Shown here piece by piece: positions 42,417 to 51,149 of a stretch of 64,000 nt of DNA. The stretch is from JAAYCI01 sp964370195 (GTDB taxonomy: Bacteria > Bacillota > Clostridia > Oscillospirales > Ruminococcaceae): assembly GCA_964370195.1 (NCBI GenBank), contig CAYJIH010000005.1, positions 1 through 64,000 of the forward strand, read 5' to 3'. The position numbers and the translations under genes were made by a program. The notes beneath the pieces were generated by a model. The model did not search any database. It had not been told where the DNA came from and saw nothing but the letters and a program-made list of their open reading frames with translations. Numbering within the stretch: the first letter of the stretch is position 1; each line of letters opens with the position of its first letter.

Positions 42417-44741
42417 TTATAGGCTGTAGCCGTGAGGCGCCACAACATAATCGTCCGGATTCAGAAGTTCTCCACTTTGCGTTTGGAACTCAAGATGCAA
42501 GTGGGCACCGAAAGAGAAGCCTGTGTTGCCCACATTGGCAATCAACTCGTTTTGTAGCACCTCTTGGCCAACTTCCACATGTAAGAATGAATTATGCGCA
42601 TACAACGTTCGCAATCCATCCTGATGATCAATTACAACATAATTTCCATAGCTATCGTGCCAGCCGGATGTTATAACCACGCCTGCATTGGCCGCATAAA
42701 CCGGTGTTCCTTCCGGTGCATTGATATCACGGCCACGGTGGCCTAGCCCTGGGCCACCACCACGGCTAGAATAGGTATAATCCGGAACGGGCCATGTATA
42801 CACAGGACTAAACTCTCTTAATTCTCTGCTGGTAACATCCACCGTACCTATTTGCACAATTTCCGGCACAGCTTCTTGCACCACAACCGTCAACTCTTCA
42901 AGGCGAATCCTATCTGCCAATTCCCCATCAATGTAAACAAGTTCATCGTGCACCTCTTGCACACCATCAACACCTGTTTGCACAACCCCTCGGAAGCCCT
43001 GTGGTTTATCGTCTACCGGTTGTTCTTCCACCGGGAAAGAAAGCGATTCTGTATACGTTTCTTGCACAATTGTTTGCACTTGTAAAAACGGCTGTTCTTT
43101 TTGAATAAGCAAACTTGTGCCTTCTTCTGGCTCAAACTCAATATCTTCATCTTCAAATTGAGGGTTTCGAACCAACAGTGTCTCAAATGTAATGCCATAT
43201 TGGGCAGCAATGTCACTTAGGGTTTCCCCTTCTTGTACAGTATGCATCACTTCCTCGCTTACATTCTGGTCCAGTTCCTCTAGCAGTTCCTCATAACTTT
43301 TTAAACCGGTATCTAAAAAAACTTCACCGGCTTCTGGATCACACTGAATATTGTTAACGAAAGACACCTCTTCCGCCGATGGATACGATAAAATGAATTC
43401 ATTCAGAATGTCATTCAAATATTCGTTAACTGCATCGCCGTCCTCTGTAACAGCAATAAGTTCATTATTCATATAGATGCCCGTAGCTTCCACAACGTCG
43501 GCCGCACCACTCAGCAGCATGGCATTTACCAATTGATCTTTCGTGGTGTAGCTTTCCACCCTTGCCAGCTCCAGTGTAGAGTCGAACTGCCAGTCTTCCA
43601 TGTTTTGGTCGCCAGCCAAGCGCAAGCGGTTGCGCAAAATCACCTTTGCTTCTTCTAGCACCGTTTCGTTTTCAATGTAGCCAATGGTTTCTCCTTGAAC
43701 ACTCACCTCAAGGCCGTACGTTGTGTTTGTAATGGAATAAACCAAAAAAACAAGAACAGCCGTGGCCACAACCGGAAGAAAAATACTTGCCAAATTTCCA
43801 AAAAGATGCCCATGGTTTTGCATGCCGGATTTGAAATAGTGTATCGCAACCTTCAAAGGATTTCCGCCAGATTTTTTCTGCTCTTCACGCACAGCGGCGC
43901 GAATAGAGGAAAGCCCCATTTTCAGCCGAATGAATGGTTCTACTACAATGCGGATAACTTCAATGCAAAAACGTTTTATCATGCGCCATAAACGCACAAA
44001 GAACCATGCCGTCAGCTGGCCGATAACTGTTACAACTTCCTTTAAAAAGCGTGATACCCATCGCACACGGCATTCGGCAGCAAACCCCAAAAAGTAAAAC
44101 CAAGCGCCAAAAACATGCAGCCACTTCGGTGTGGCATTTTCATTTAATATTTTATTTTTTTTGCCACCCTTTGCCTGTTTTTTCTGTTTTATTGTGTCAA
44201 CTTTGCTGTTTTGTGGCTTTGTCTTTTCCGGCTCATTCGATATTTTTTTCGCATCTTGCGCTATATCTTCATTGTTTTTTACTGTTTCGGGTGATGTTGT
44301 TGTTTTAAAATCATCTTCACCATCTTCTTTTTCTTCTGCAACAAGCAACGCCTTTTGTTGCAAAAATCCCTTTTGTGGTTCATCAAGCTGAGTTTCACCT
44401 GCGCTCTCTTCTGTAACAGAAACCAGCGTTTGCTCATGGTTCCCATTCATCGCTTCACGTTTCACACGTGCCATCTCCCGTGCGATTTCCGCTGCATCTT
44501 GGGCCATTTTCAAACGCTCGTGCGCATCAACATTTACCTTGTCGCCTACATTTTCAGCAGAATCCAAAATAGCCTCGTGTGCAGTAAGCACCGAAGCATC
44601 TGTATGCATTTCCTGCTCTAACGGCAGTTCCTCTATCTGGTTTGGCAGAGCATCACTGTGCTGTGTTTCTGCCTCATTTTTCACAACATCCGAATCTACA
44701 CATTTTTCGGATGAAACAATTTTTTCGTCTTTCGGGTCCAA
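42417..44741 (-). CDS. Membrane-anchored LysM-G5-M23 endopeptidase
   Basis: 774 residues. A highly charged, cytoplasmic N-terminal region (1-205), an amphipathic region (206-300) and one membrane segment (about 318-338) lead to a long extracytoplasmic part. There a LysM domain (499-547, HTVQEGETLSDIAAQYGI), a G5 domain (about 552-633) and an M23 peptidase domain (665-765) follow. The zinc ligands are in GHRGRDI (His668, Asp672) and GAHLHLEF. It should cut peptide cross-links in peptidoglycan. TTG start with GGGAG 8 bases upstream; a nearby ATG is out of frame. The long cytoplasmic tail is unusual for this family. Confidence 0.9.
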   Translation of the reverse strand: MDPKDEKIVSSEKCVDSDVVKNEAETQHSDALPNQIEELPLEQEMHTDASVLTAHEAILDSAENVGDKVNVDAHERLKMAQDAAEIAREMARVKREAMNGNHEQTLVSVTEESAGETQLDEPQKGFLQQKALLVAEEKEDGEDDFKTTTSPETVKNNEDIAQDAKKISNEPEKTKPQNSKVDTIKQKKQAKGGKKNKILNENATPKWLHVFGAWFYFLGFAAECRVRWVSRFLKEVVTVIGQLTAWFFVRLWRMIKRFCIEVIRIVVEPFIRLKMGLSSIRAAVREEQKKSGGNPLKVAIHYFKSGMQNHGHLFGNLASIFLPVVATAVLVFLVYSITNTTYGLEVSVQGETIGYIENETVLEEAKVILRNRLRLAGDQNMEDWQFDSTLELARVESYTTKDQLVNAMLLSGAADVVEATGIYMNNELIAVTEDGDAVNEYLNDILNEFILSYPSAEEVSFVNNIQCDPEAGEVFLDTGLKSYEELLEELDQNVSEEVMHTVQEGETLSDIAAQYGITFETLLVRNPQFEDEDIEFEPEEGTSLLIQKEQPFLQVQTIVQETYTESLSFPVEEQPVDDKPQGFRGVVQTGVDGVQEVHDELVYIDGELADRIRLEELTVVVQEAVPEIVQIGTVDVTSRELREFSPVYTWPVPDYTYSSRGGGPGLGHRGRDINAPEGTPVYAANAGVVITSGWHDSYGNYVVIDHQDGLRTLYAHNSFLHVEVGQEVLQNELIANVGNTGFSFGAHLHLEFQTQSGELLNPDDYVVAPHGYSL

Positions 44742-44824
44742 TATTCATCTCCCAAAACATAATAAACGCAAACACTTTTGTATGTATTTTATATTTAAAA
44801 GCAACTCAATACACATAAATTATA

Positions 44825-45745
44825 TTATACAATTATGTCGAAATTTTGACAAGCCCACCACTTTTCTCCTTTTTCCGTTCGTTCCCATGCGCCCTCTTGC
44901 AAAATCCGCATCATATCGTGAGCAAGTGGAGAAACAAACTGTTTTTGTTCATCGCAAAACATGCAAAATGAAATCTCGGCACAATGCAAAGCATGGCGTT
45001 GCATCTGTATTTGTTTTCCACCATAAAGTCCATCACCTAGCAAGGGGTGCCCAAGATGTGCCATATGCACACGAATTTGGTGTGTACGCCCGGTTTTCGG
45101 GCGCACAGCCAAAAGGCTAATTTCACCTGTAGTGGCCAATGCGGTATACTCTGTTATACTTTCTTTGCCAAATTCACTTACACATTGTATAACAACACTG
45201 TCTTCCCTGTTTGAAAGTGGCGCTGTTACACAGCCATCTTCATATAGCGCCCCTTCCACTAAGCAAACATACATCTTTTTCAAGCTTTTGGCAAGAGGTG
45301 GCGCAGCATATCGATTCATCGCACAAAGAACAAGCCCTGACGTATCCGCATCCAAACGGCCAATGGGCCGAAACGCCTGAGACTTACCACGTTGCTGCAT
45401 CAAATGGGCAAACCCGTTGGCTAAAGTTCCCTCTTTATGGCTTCGTGTTGGGTGCATCACCAACCCGGCCGGTTTATCCAGCACCATCACATGCTCATCT
45501 TCATACACAATAGAAAGCGGTATTTCCTGTGCATCTACTGCGCAATCATCCATCGGCAGCTGCACACAAACTTGCTGGCCTTTTTGCAAAATGCGATTTG
45601 TTTTGGCTGCTTCTCCATTCACTTGTAAACCATTCGGCTCATACTTTAAACGACGCACAAGCGACATCGACAGCCCCCGTCTTCGCAAAAACGGCCCCAA
45701 TTTTATACATTCTTCTGCTTCCAGCACGTCAAAGCACAGGTGCAT
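44825..45745 (-). CDS. RluA-family 23S rRNA pseudouridine synthase
   Basis: 306-residue RluA/RluD-type enzyme with an N-terminal S4-like domain (about 15-75) and a catalytic domain containing the nucleophile Asp in GRLDADTSGLVL. RTHQIRVHMAHLGHPLLGD is the other hallmark. The modified uridine is not predictable from sequence. ATG at 45745 lies inside thiN (17-bp overlap) with only a weak ribosome site, so it probably relies on translational coupling. Confidence 0.92.
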   Translation of the reverse strand: MHLCFDVLEAEECIKLGPFLRRRGLSMSLVRRLKYEPNGLQVNGEAAKTNRILQKGQQVCVQLPMDDCAVDAQEIPLSIVYEDEHVMVLDKPAGLVMHPTRSHKEGTLANGFAHLMQQRGKSQAFRPIGRLDADTSGLVLCAMNRYAAPPLAKSLKKMYVCLVEGALYEDGCVTAPLSNREDSVVIQCVSEFGKESITEYTALATTGEISLLAVRPKTGRTHQIRVHMAHLGHPLLGDGLYGGKQIQMQRHALHCAEISFCMFCDEQKQFVSPLAHDMMRILQEGAWERTEKGEKWWACQNFDIIV

Positions 45746-46430
45746 CTTTTTTTACCACAAGTACAAACAAACCGCCTGTTTTGCAAGAGATATTCGCTTC
45801 TTCACCTGTAAATTCATTGCTTACACCCAGTGGAAAAGAAGACGTTAAAACAGCATCATGCACAGGATAATGCACCCCTTGCATACAAACGCCCTCTGCT
45901 TTTTCACCAAGAGGAAACACGCTTACATAACAGTTTTTTTGGTTTGGCAAGCACAACCTTTCTAACGGCAACACACAATGGATTTGTGTATTTTCGTCCA
46001 ATATCACAGCCTGCACATCATTTTCACGTAAAAACGAAAGCGTTGCCAAGCTTGCCATGCTGTGGTCAAACCTGCCACCAAGCACACCCAAAAGCACAAC
46101 CGTTTTAACACCGCGCTTCAACGCTTCCTTTGCCGCATAATGCAAATCCGTATCATCTTTTTCTGCTGGCAACACAATCCATTCTGTGTCAACAGGGTTG
46201 GTTCCCTCTGTAATAAGGTCTTGCTGTTTTGGCATTGCCCCTGAATCAAAATCCCCCAGTACCACATGTGGTGTTAGCCCATTTTGCACTGCCTGATGCC
46301 AACCTGCATCAGCCGCGATCACGAAAGGCATTTCGCCATAAAGCGATATTGTTTCTTGCACCAATAAATGGGGCACATTGCGTGCCCCAAAAATAAAACA
46401 AGTTTTTTGATTGGCAACTACCTGTTTCAA
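45729..46430 (-). CDS. thiN: Thiamine pyrophosphokinase
   Basis: Transfers pyrophosphate from ATP to thiamine to form the cofactor used by Dxs and others. AADAGWHQAVQNGLTPHVV, LGDFDS, EKDDTDLHYA and GVLGGRFDHSMA match the family; the C-terminal thiamine-binding part has GVSNEFTG. 233 residues. TTG start overlapping the rsgA stop (TTGA), with AGGAG about 12 bases upstream. In many relatives rpe lies between rsgA and thiN; not here. Confidence 0.93.
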   Translation of the reverse strand: MKQVVANQKTCFIFGARNVPHLLVQETISLYGEMPFVIAADAGWHQAVQNGLTPHVVLGDFDSGAMPKQQDLITEGTNPVDTEWIVLPAEKDDTDLHYAAKEALKRGVKTVVLLGVLGGRFDHSMASLATLSFLRENDVQAVILDENTQIHCVLPLERLCLPNQKNCYVSVFPLGEKAEGVCMQGVHYPVHDAVLTSSFPLGVSNEFTGEEANISCKTGGLFVLVVKKDAPVL

Positions 46431-47293
46431 TATCGCTCATTCTCCTTCATCTGCTGATACAATAAGCAATAACTTTCATATCTCTTTTGCGAAATCGCAC
46501 CGTTTTGCACGGCTTCTCGCACAGCGCAACCGGTTTCACTTACGTGGCTACAACCAGAAAAACGACACTGCAACATACGCTCTTTAATTTCAGGAAAAGC
46601 AAACTGAACATTTTCCGGCGCCATGCCGCCAACGCGTTGTAACTCGAAGCTGGCAAAACCCGGTGTGTCGGCCACAAGCCCCGTACCCAATTCAAACAAT
46701 TCCACTTCACGCGTGGTATGGCGGCCACGACCTAATTTTTTGCTAATTTTCGCCGTTTCTCTGTTTGCTGTTGGACACAACGCATTCAGCAGTGTGCTTT
46801 TTCCAACACCGGAATTGCCACAAAACACACTCAGTTTTCCTTGTATCATCTCTTGCACTCTATCCAGCCCTTGCCCGCTTTCGACGCTTACACAAAACAC
46901 AGGAAAACCAACATTTTTGTATGTATTTAGCAAGTCATCACACTCTGCTAAATCTGTTTTTGTCACAAGAATCACAACCTCAGCTTCTTGCTCTATTGCC
47001 ACTGCCGACAATTTGTCGAGCACAAAAAAGCTGGGGGTCGGCTGTGTTGTGGATGCCACCAAGAACACCTGGTCCACATTGGCCACAGGTGGACGAACAA
47101 ACACATTTTTTCTGGGCAAGATTTCTTCGATATACCACGTGTCAGCCTCTTGCCCTAGCAAAACACCATCGCCGGCAAGAGGTTTTATCCCACGCTTACG
47201 AAAAATCCCCCGAGGCTTTACCTCTAAAAGCAAACCCTCGTCTGTCTTAACATAATAAAATCCACCGATGCCTTTATATATAATTGCTTGCAT
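46427..47293 (-). CDS. rsgA: Ribosome small subunit-dependent GTPase A
   Basis: Circularly permuted GTPase in late 30S assembly. An N-terminal OB-fold (1-65) is followed by G4 (TKTD, 111-114), the P-loop GNSGVGKS (159-166) and G3 (DTPGF, 209-213). The zinc site has Cys243, Cys248, His250 and Cys256. 288 residues. ATG is 1 bp after the pknB stop, with no clear ribosome site, so coupling with pknB is likely. Confidence 0.96.
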   Translation of the reverse strand: MQAIIYKGIGGFYYVKTDEGLLLEVKPRGIFRKRGIKPLAGDGVLLGQEADTWYIEEILPRKNVFVRPPVANVDQVFLVASTTQPTPSFFVLDKLSAVAIEQEAEVVILVTKTDLAECDDLLNTYKNVGFPVFCVSVESGQGLDRVQEMIQGKLSVFCGNSGVGKSTLLNALCPTANRETAKISKKLGRGRHTTREVELFELGTGLVADTPGFASFELQRVGGMAPENVQFAFPEIKERMLQCRFSGCSHVSETGCAVREAVQNGAISQKRYESYCLLYQQMKENERY

Positions 47294-47294
47294 A

Positions 47295-49304
47295 CTATGT
47301 TGTGGTGGCTGGTGTTGAAGTTGGCGTCGATTCCGGGGTTGGCGTCGGATCTGGGGTCGGGGTTGGTTCTGGGGTTGGTGTTGGCTCTAGCCCTTGAGAC
47401 ACCACCAAAGTAACCAAACTCCCCTGAACCACGTCACCACTGGCAGGGCTTTGCGCAATCACTGTATCTGCCACTTGATCAGAATACTGAAATACAACGG
47501 TGGATTGTAGCCCCACAGCGGCTAAAGCCACAATTGCATCATACCTTTGCATGCCCGCCACACTGGGAATTGCCACTGTAGGGGGGGCCGGCGGTGGCTC
47601 TGGCCCTTTTGAAATGGTTATAAATACAGCGGTGCCGATGCTGACTTCAGCACCGGCTTCCGGGTTTTGTAAAATGACGGTGCCGGCCGGCGCATCGTTA
47701 TACTCTTCTGTAGAAGTGCCCATTTGTAAATCGGAATCTTGTAATGTAGTGGTGGCTGTTGGCACATCCATACCGGTAACCGTTGGCACCACACGGTTAT
47801 ACTCGCCTCGCTCACCGGAAATATAAATCGTAAGCACTGTATCCGGCAAATTTTGCACAATACTACCTGCTGCGGGGTCTGTGCTAATTACCTGCCCATT
47901 TGGCACACTTTCATCCACCACCACTTGCGCATAAGGGCGAAGCCCTAAATCCAATACCGTAGTAATGGCTTCGTTTCGGCTCATGCCAGAAATATCCGGC
48001 ACAGTAATTTCTTGAACCCCTTGGCTTACAGTAAGATAAATACGTTGGTTGGCCTTCACCATTTTAGGGTTCTCATTGCTACTGGTTGGGTTTTGGCTAA
48101 TTACCTGGCCGGCCGGCACCCCGGGATTGCTTTCTTCAATAGGGGCTTCCAAACGCAAATGATTATAAGGCTCATCGCGAAGAAGGCGCTGCACATCTTC
48201 ATATTGCATGCCCACAAAATTAGGCAATAAAATATCCTCATACTCTGTAAAAAGCGGGTTGCCACTGTTTGCAAACATCGAGAAAGCAACAGCTACACAA
48301 GCGCCACAAACTGCAAGCGTGATCGCCAATGTAATGGGCACAAGCCAGCTGCGCTTTTTTTTCTTTTTCTTTTGTCCTTTACGAGCGGGGCGTCTTGTAT
48401 CATTAACCACTTTTTCAATATACCTCGTTGGTGCATTATTTGTAAGATACGTATACTCAAATTTTATACTGGGATCTCTCTTGAAATGTTCAATATCACT
48501 CATCATTTCCAGTGCACTTTGATACCGCTGGCGTGGTTCCTTTTCCATGGCTTTCATGGTAATTTCCGCAAGCCCCAACGGCACCGATGTATTTACTGCT
48601 TCCAATGGCACAGGTGCATCCGATATTTGTGCTATTGCAACAGCCATTACATCATCACTGTCAAACGGTACTTTGCCCGATAGCATTTCATACATCATAA
48701 TGCCGGCCGAATATAAGTCACTGCGCTGGTCAGTCGATTCACCCTTCGCTTGCTCTGGGCTGATATAATGCACACTGCCAATGGCTTGGTCGCTTACTGC
48801 ATGGCTTTCACTTCGTGCCAAGCGAGCAATGCCAAAATCCATCACTTTCAACATGCCTTCGCCTGTTAGCATAATATTTTGTGGCTTTATATCACGGTGC
48901 ACCACACCTCTGTCATGTGCATGCTGCAAAGCCTGCAGTATCTGCAACATAAAATGGATGGTTTCCTTATACGTTAAAGGTTCCCCTCGTTGTTCAATAT
49001 ACTCTTTTAATGTAATCCCTTCAATCAGTTCCATTACAATATATTGCATTTTTTCGCTGGAACTCACGTCATACACCTTCACAATGTTGTCGTGATTCAA
49101 AACACTGATGGCACGGGATTCGTTGTTAAACCGCCGCACAAGCTCCTCGTTGTCGCGCAGTTCTTCTTTTAGTATTTTAACAGCTACCACACGATTTTGG
49201 CCCAAATCTTGCGCTTTGTAAACATCGGCCATACCACCTTCGCCCACAAGGCATTCCAGTTCATAACGCCCGTCCAACCGCTTTCCAATCATGCTGTTAT
49301 CCAT
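47295..49304 (-). CDS. pknB: Ser/Thr protein kinase with four PASTA repeats
   Basis: PrkC/PknB-type membrane kinase that senses peptidoglycan fragments or lipid II. Kinase domain 14-275 with glycine loop VGEGGMADVYK, Lys43, HRDIKPQN (Asp138) and DFG (Asp156). A lysine-rich juxtamembrane stretch and a membrane segment (about 320-344) lead to four PASTA repeats (about 358-635), then a Thr/Pro-rich tail (641-669). 669 residues. ATG overlaps prpC by 8 bp. It forms a kinase/phosphatase pair with PrpC. Confidence 0.96.
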   Translation of the reverse strand: MDNSMIGKRLDGRYELECLVGEGGMADVYKAQDLGQNRVVAVKILKEELRDNEELVRRFNNESRAISVLNHDNIVKVYDVSSSEKMQYIVMELIEGITLKEYIEQRGEPLTYKETIHFMLQILQALQHAHDRGVVHRDIKPQNIMLTGEGMLKVMDFGIARLARSESHAVSDQAIGSVHYISPEQAKGESTDQRSDLYSAGIMMYEMLSGKVPFDSDDVMAVAIAQISDAPVPLEAVNTSVPLGLAEITMKAMEKEPRQRYQSALEMMSDIEHFKRDPSIKFEYTYLTNNAPTRYIEKVVNDTRRPARKGQKKKKKKRSWLVPITLAITLAVCGACVAVAFSMFANSGNPLFTEYEDILLPNFVGMQYEDVQRLLRDEPYNHLRLEAPIEESNPGVPAGQVISQNPTSSNENPKMVKANQRIYLTVSQGVQEITVPDISGMSRNEAITTVLDLGLRPYAQVVVDESVPNGQVISTDPAAGSIVQNLPDTVLTIYISGERGEYNRVVPTVTGMDVPTATTTLQDSDLQMGTSTEEYNDAPAGTVILQNPEAGAEVSIGTAVFITISKGPEPPPAPPTVAIPSVAGMQRYDAIVALAAVGLQSTVVFQYSDQVADTVIAQSPASGDVVQGSLVTLVVSQGLEPTPTPEPTPTPDPTPTPESTPTSTPATTT
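47298..47384. repeat. Low-complexity Thr/Pro repeat coding the PknB tail
   Basis: The last 29 residues of PknB are a PTPTPEPT-type repeat from degenerate 6-to-18-bp units rich in GGGGTTGG on the plus strand. Such DNA may vary in length by slippage. It resembles wall-spanning linkers but ends the protein. Confidence 0.75.
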
Positions 49305-50040
49305 TGGCGTTTCTCTCCCTTTTTTCCAAAATCAAAGCGGTGATGTTATCTGTTCCCCCGGCATTCAATGCTGCATTCACAAGGGCGCTTGTCATATCAA
49401 AAAAATCTGTTCCCATCAAAATGTTGGCTATTTGCTCATCCGACACCATGTTCGTTAGCCCGTCTGAGCAAAGCAAAATGATATCTCCCGGTGCAAACGG
49501 GCGGCGACTATAGCTTACTTTAACATGGTTCTCCACACCCAATGCTCGTGTTATCACATTTTTTTCAGGATGATGTGCAGCTTCTTGTTCCGAAAGTATG
49601 CCGGCATCTTGAAGTTCTTGCACCACCGAATGATCTTTTGTCAACTGCGTAAGCTCGCCTCGTCTAAAAAGATAAGCACGTGAATCTCCAACATGACAAA
49701 CATGGAGTAAATCGTCTTTTATAATAGCACTTACCACCGTAGTGCCCATCACATGTTCCCCATGGCCACTTTCAACAAACACTACATTATTAGCGCGTTG
49801 CACCGCCTCATTCATCAACATCTGCACCGCTTCCGGCTCAAGCACAGCACAAAGCCCCGCCAAAAAAGACTCTTCTAAGCTATTGCTGGCCAGCTGAGAA
49901 GCAAGGCGCCCATGTTGTGCACCGCCCATGCCGTCACAGACGATGCCCCAAGCACCGCCCATTGGCAGATAGCCACTGCGGAAATTGTCTTGATTTTCCG
50001 CACGGTTTTTACCAATATCTGTCTTGCCGATCACTCTCAT
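49297..50040 (-). CDS. prpC: PP2C-family protein phosphatase
   Basis: Metal-dependent phosphatase that reverses PknB phosphorylation. The PP2C motifs are KTDIGKNRAENQDNF, VCDGMGGAQHG, HVGDSRAYLFRRG, LCSDGLTNMVSD and GGTDNITAL, with all metal-binding Asp present. 247 residues. ATG with AAGGTG, 4 bp after the rlmN stop. Confidence 0.95.
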   Translation of the reverse strand: MRVIGKTDIGKNRAENQDNFRSGYLPMGGAWGIVCDGMGGAQHGRLASQLASNSLEESFLAGLCAVLEPEAVQMLMNEAVQRANNVVFVESGHGEHVMGTTVVSAIIKDDLLHVCHVGDSRAYLFRRGELTQLTKDHSVVQELQDAGILSEQEAAHHPEKNVITRALGVENHVKVSYSRRPFAPGDIILLCSDGLTNMVSDEQIANILMGTDFFDMTSALVNAALNAGGTDNITALILEKRERNANG

Positions 50041-50044
50041 GTTT

Positions 50045-51088
50045 TCACCTTATATCGATTTCTTTTTGCGCTTGTTCGGCCCTCAATTGCCCACAAGCTG
50101 CGCCAATATCTGTTCCCAAACTACGTCTTACCGTAGCATTAAGCCCTTTTGCACACAGCATTTTTTGAAATTTTTGTGCCGCCGTTTGGCTGTCTCCCGT
50201 ATAGGGGGACCCTTTAACATGGTTCACAGCAATTAAGTTCACGTGCCCACCCATGTTTCGAAGCAACTTAAAAAGACGTGTTGCATCCCCTGTTTTATCA
50301 TTTACACCGGGCACCACTGCATATTCGTAGCTAATACGCCGCTTCGTTTTCTTCTGATACAACTTGCAAGCGGCAAGCAGTTGTGCAACGGAATATGTGT
50401 TGGCCACCGGCATCATCGTGCGCCTTGTTTCATCATCTGCCGCATGCAAAGAAATGCTCAATGTCAGCGGCAATTCCATTTCTGCCAATTTTTCAATTTG
50501 CGGCACCAAACCACATGTTGATACACTCAAATTTCTGCCTGCCAAGTTTTGCCCACGCTCATCACATACAAGCTGAATAAAGTGTGTCACTTGCTCAAAA
50601 TTATCAAGCGGCTCGCCAATGCCCATCATCACAATACGCGATACCGTTTTCCCGCTATCCTTTTGCACAACATAAACTTGTGCCAGCATCTCCCCCGCTG
50701 TTAAATTGCGCACAAGCCCATTTTGTGTGGAGGCACAAAAACGACATCCCATACGGCACCCCACTTGGCTGGAAATACAAAGGCTATAACCATATTTATA
50801 TTCCATCAGCACAGCTTCCACATAATTATCGTCTTTTAAGCGCAAAAGATACTTCTGTGTGCCATCTTTGCTTTTTTGGCAAAGAGCCACTTGCAATGTA
50901 TCCAGCTGATAATTTTCTGCTAACTGTGCACGAAATGCACCGGGAAGGTTTTGCATTTCATCCATGCTTGCCACTTGTTTTTTATGAAGCCAATCGAACA
51001 GTTGCCCTGCACGGTACGCCGGCTGGCCACACTCTTTCACCAAAGCTTCCAATTGCAAAAACGACAATGAAGTCAAACTCTTTTTCAA
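50045..51088 (-). CDS. rlmN: 23S rRNA A2503 / tRNA A37 C2-methyltransferase
   Basis: Radical SAM enzyme. The iron-sulfur cluster motif CxxxCxxC is in GCRMGCRFCAS. The methyl-carrying cysteine lies in the C-terminal RRSLGTDIGAACGQL. MMGIGEPLDNFEQV is also typical. 347 residues. No ATG is suitable; TTG at 51088 is used with GAGGGAG about 11 bases upstream. Confidence 0.95.
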   Translation of the reverse strand: MKKSLTSLSFLQLEALVKECGQPAYRAGQLFDWLHKKQVASMDEMQNLPGAFRAQLAENYQLDTLQVALCQKSKDGTQKYLLRLKDDNYVEAVLMEYKYGYSLCISSQVGCRMGCRFCASTQNGLVRNLTAGEMLAQVYVVQKDSGKTVSRIVMMGIGEPLDNFEQVTHFIQLVCDERGQNLAGRNLSVSTCGLVPQIEKLAEMELPLTLSISLHAADDETRRTMMPVANTYSVAQLLAACKLYQKKTKRRISYEYAVVPGVNDKTGDATRLFKLLRNMGGHVNLIAVNHVKGSPYTGDSQTAAQKFQKMLCAKGLNATVRRSLGTDIGAACGQLRAEQAQKEIDIR

Positions 51089-51113
51089 ACGCTGTCTCGC
51101 TCCCTCATTCTAG

Positions 51114-51141
51114 TTTTGCAAACTTTTGCAAACATAGTCAA
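51114..51141 (-). promoter_or_regulatory. Tandem TTTTGCAAAC repeats beside a TTGACT box ahead of rlmN
   Basis: TTTTGCAAAC occurs twice in direct succession (51114-51123 and 51124-51133), each holding the palindrome TTTGCAAA one helical turn apart. On the minus strand TTGACT (51141-51136) lies just upstream, but no -10 occurs at 17 bp (TAGAAT is 23 bp away). Confidence 0.35.
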
Positions 51142-51149
51142 CTTGTATT

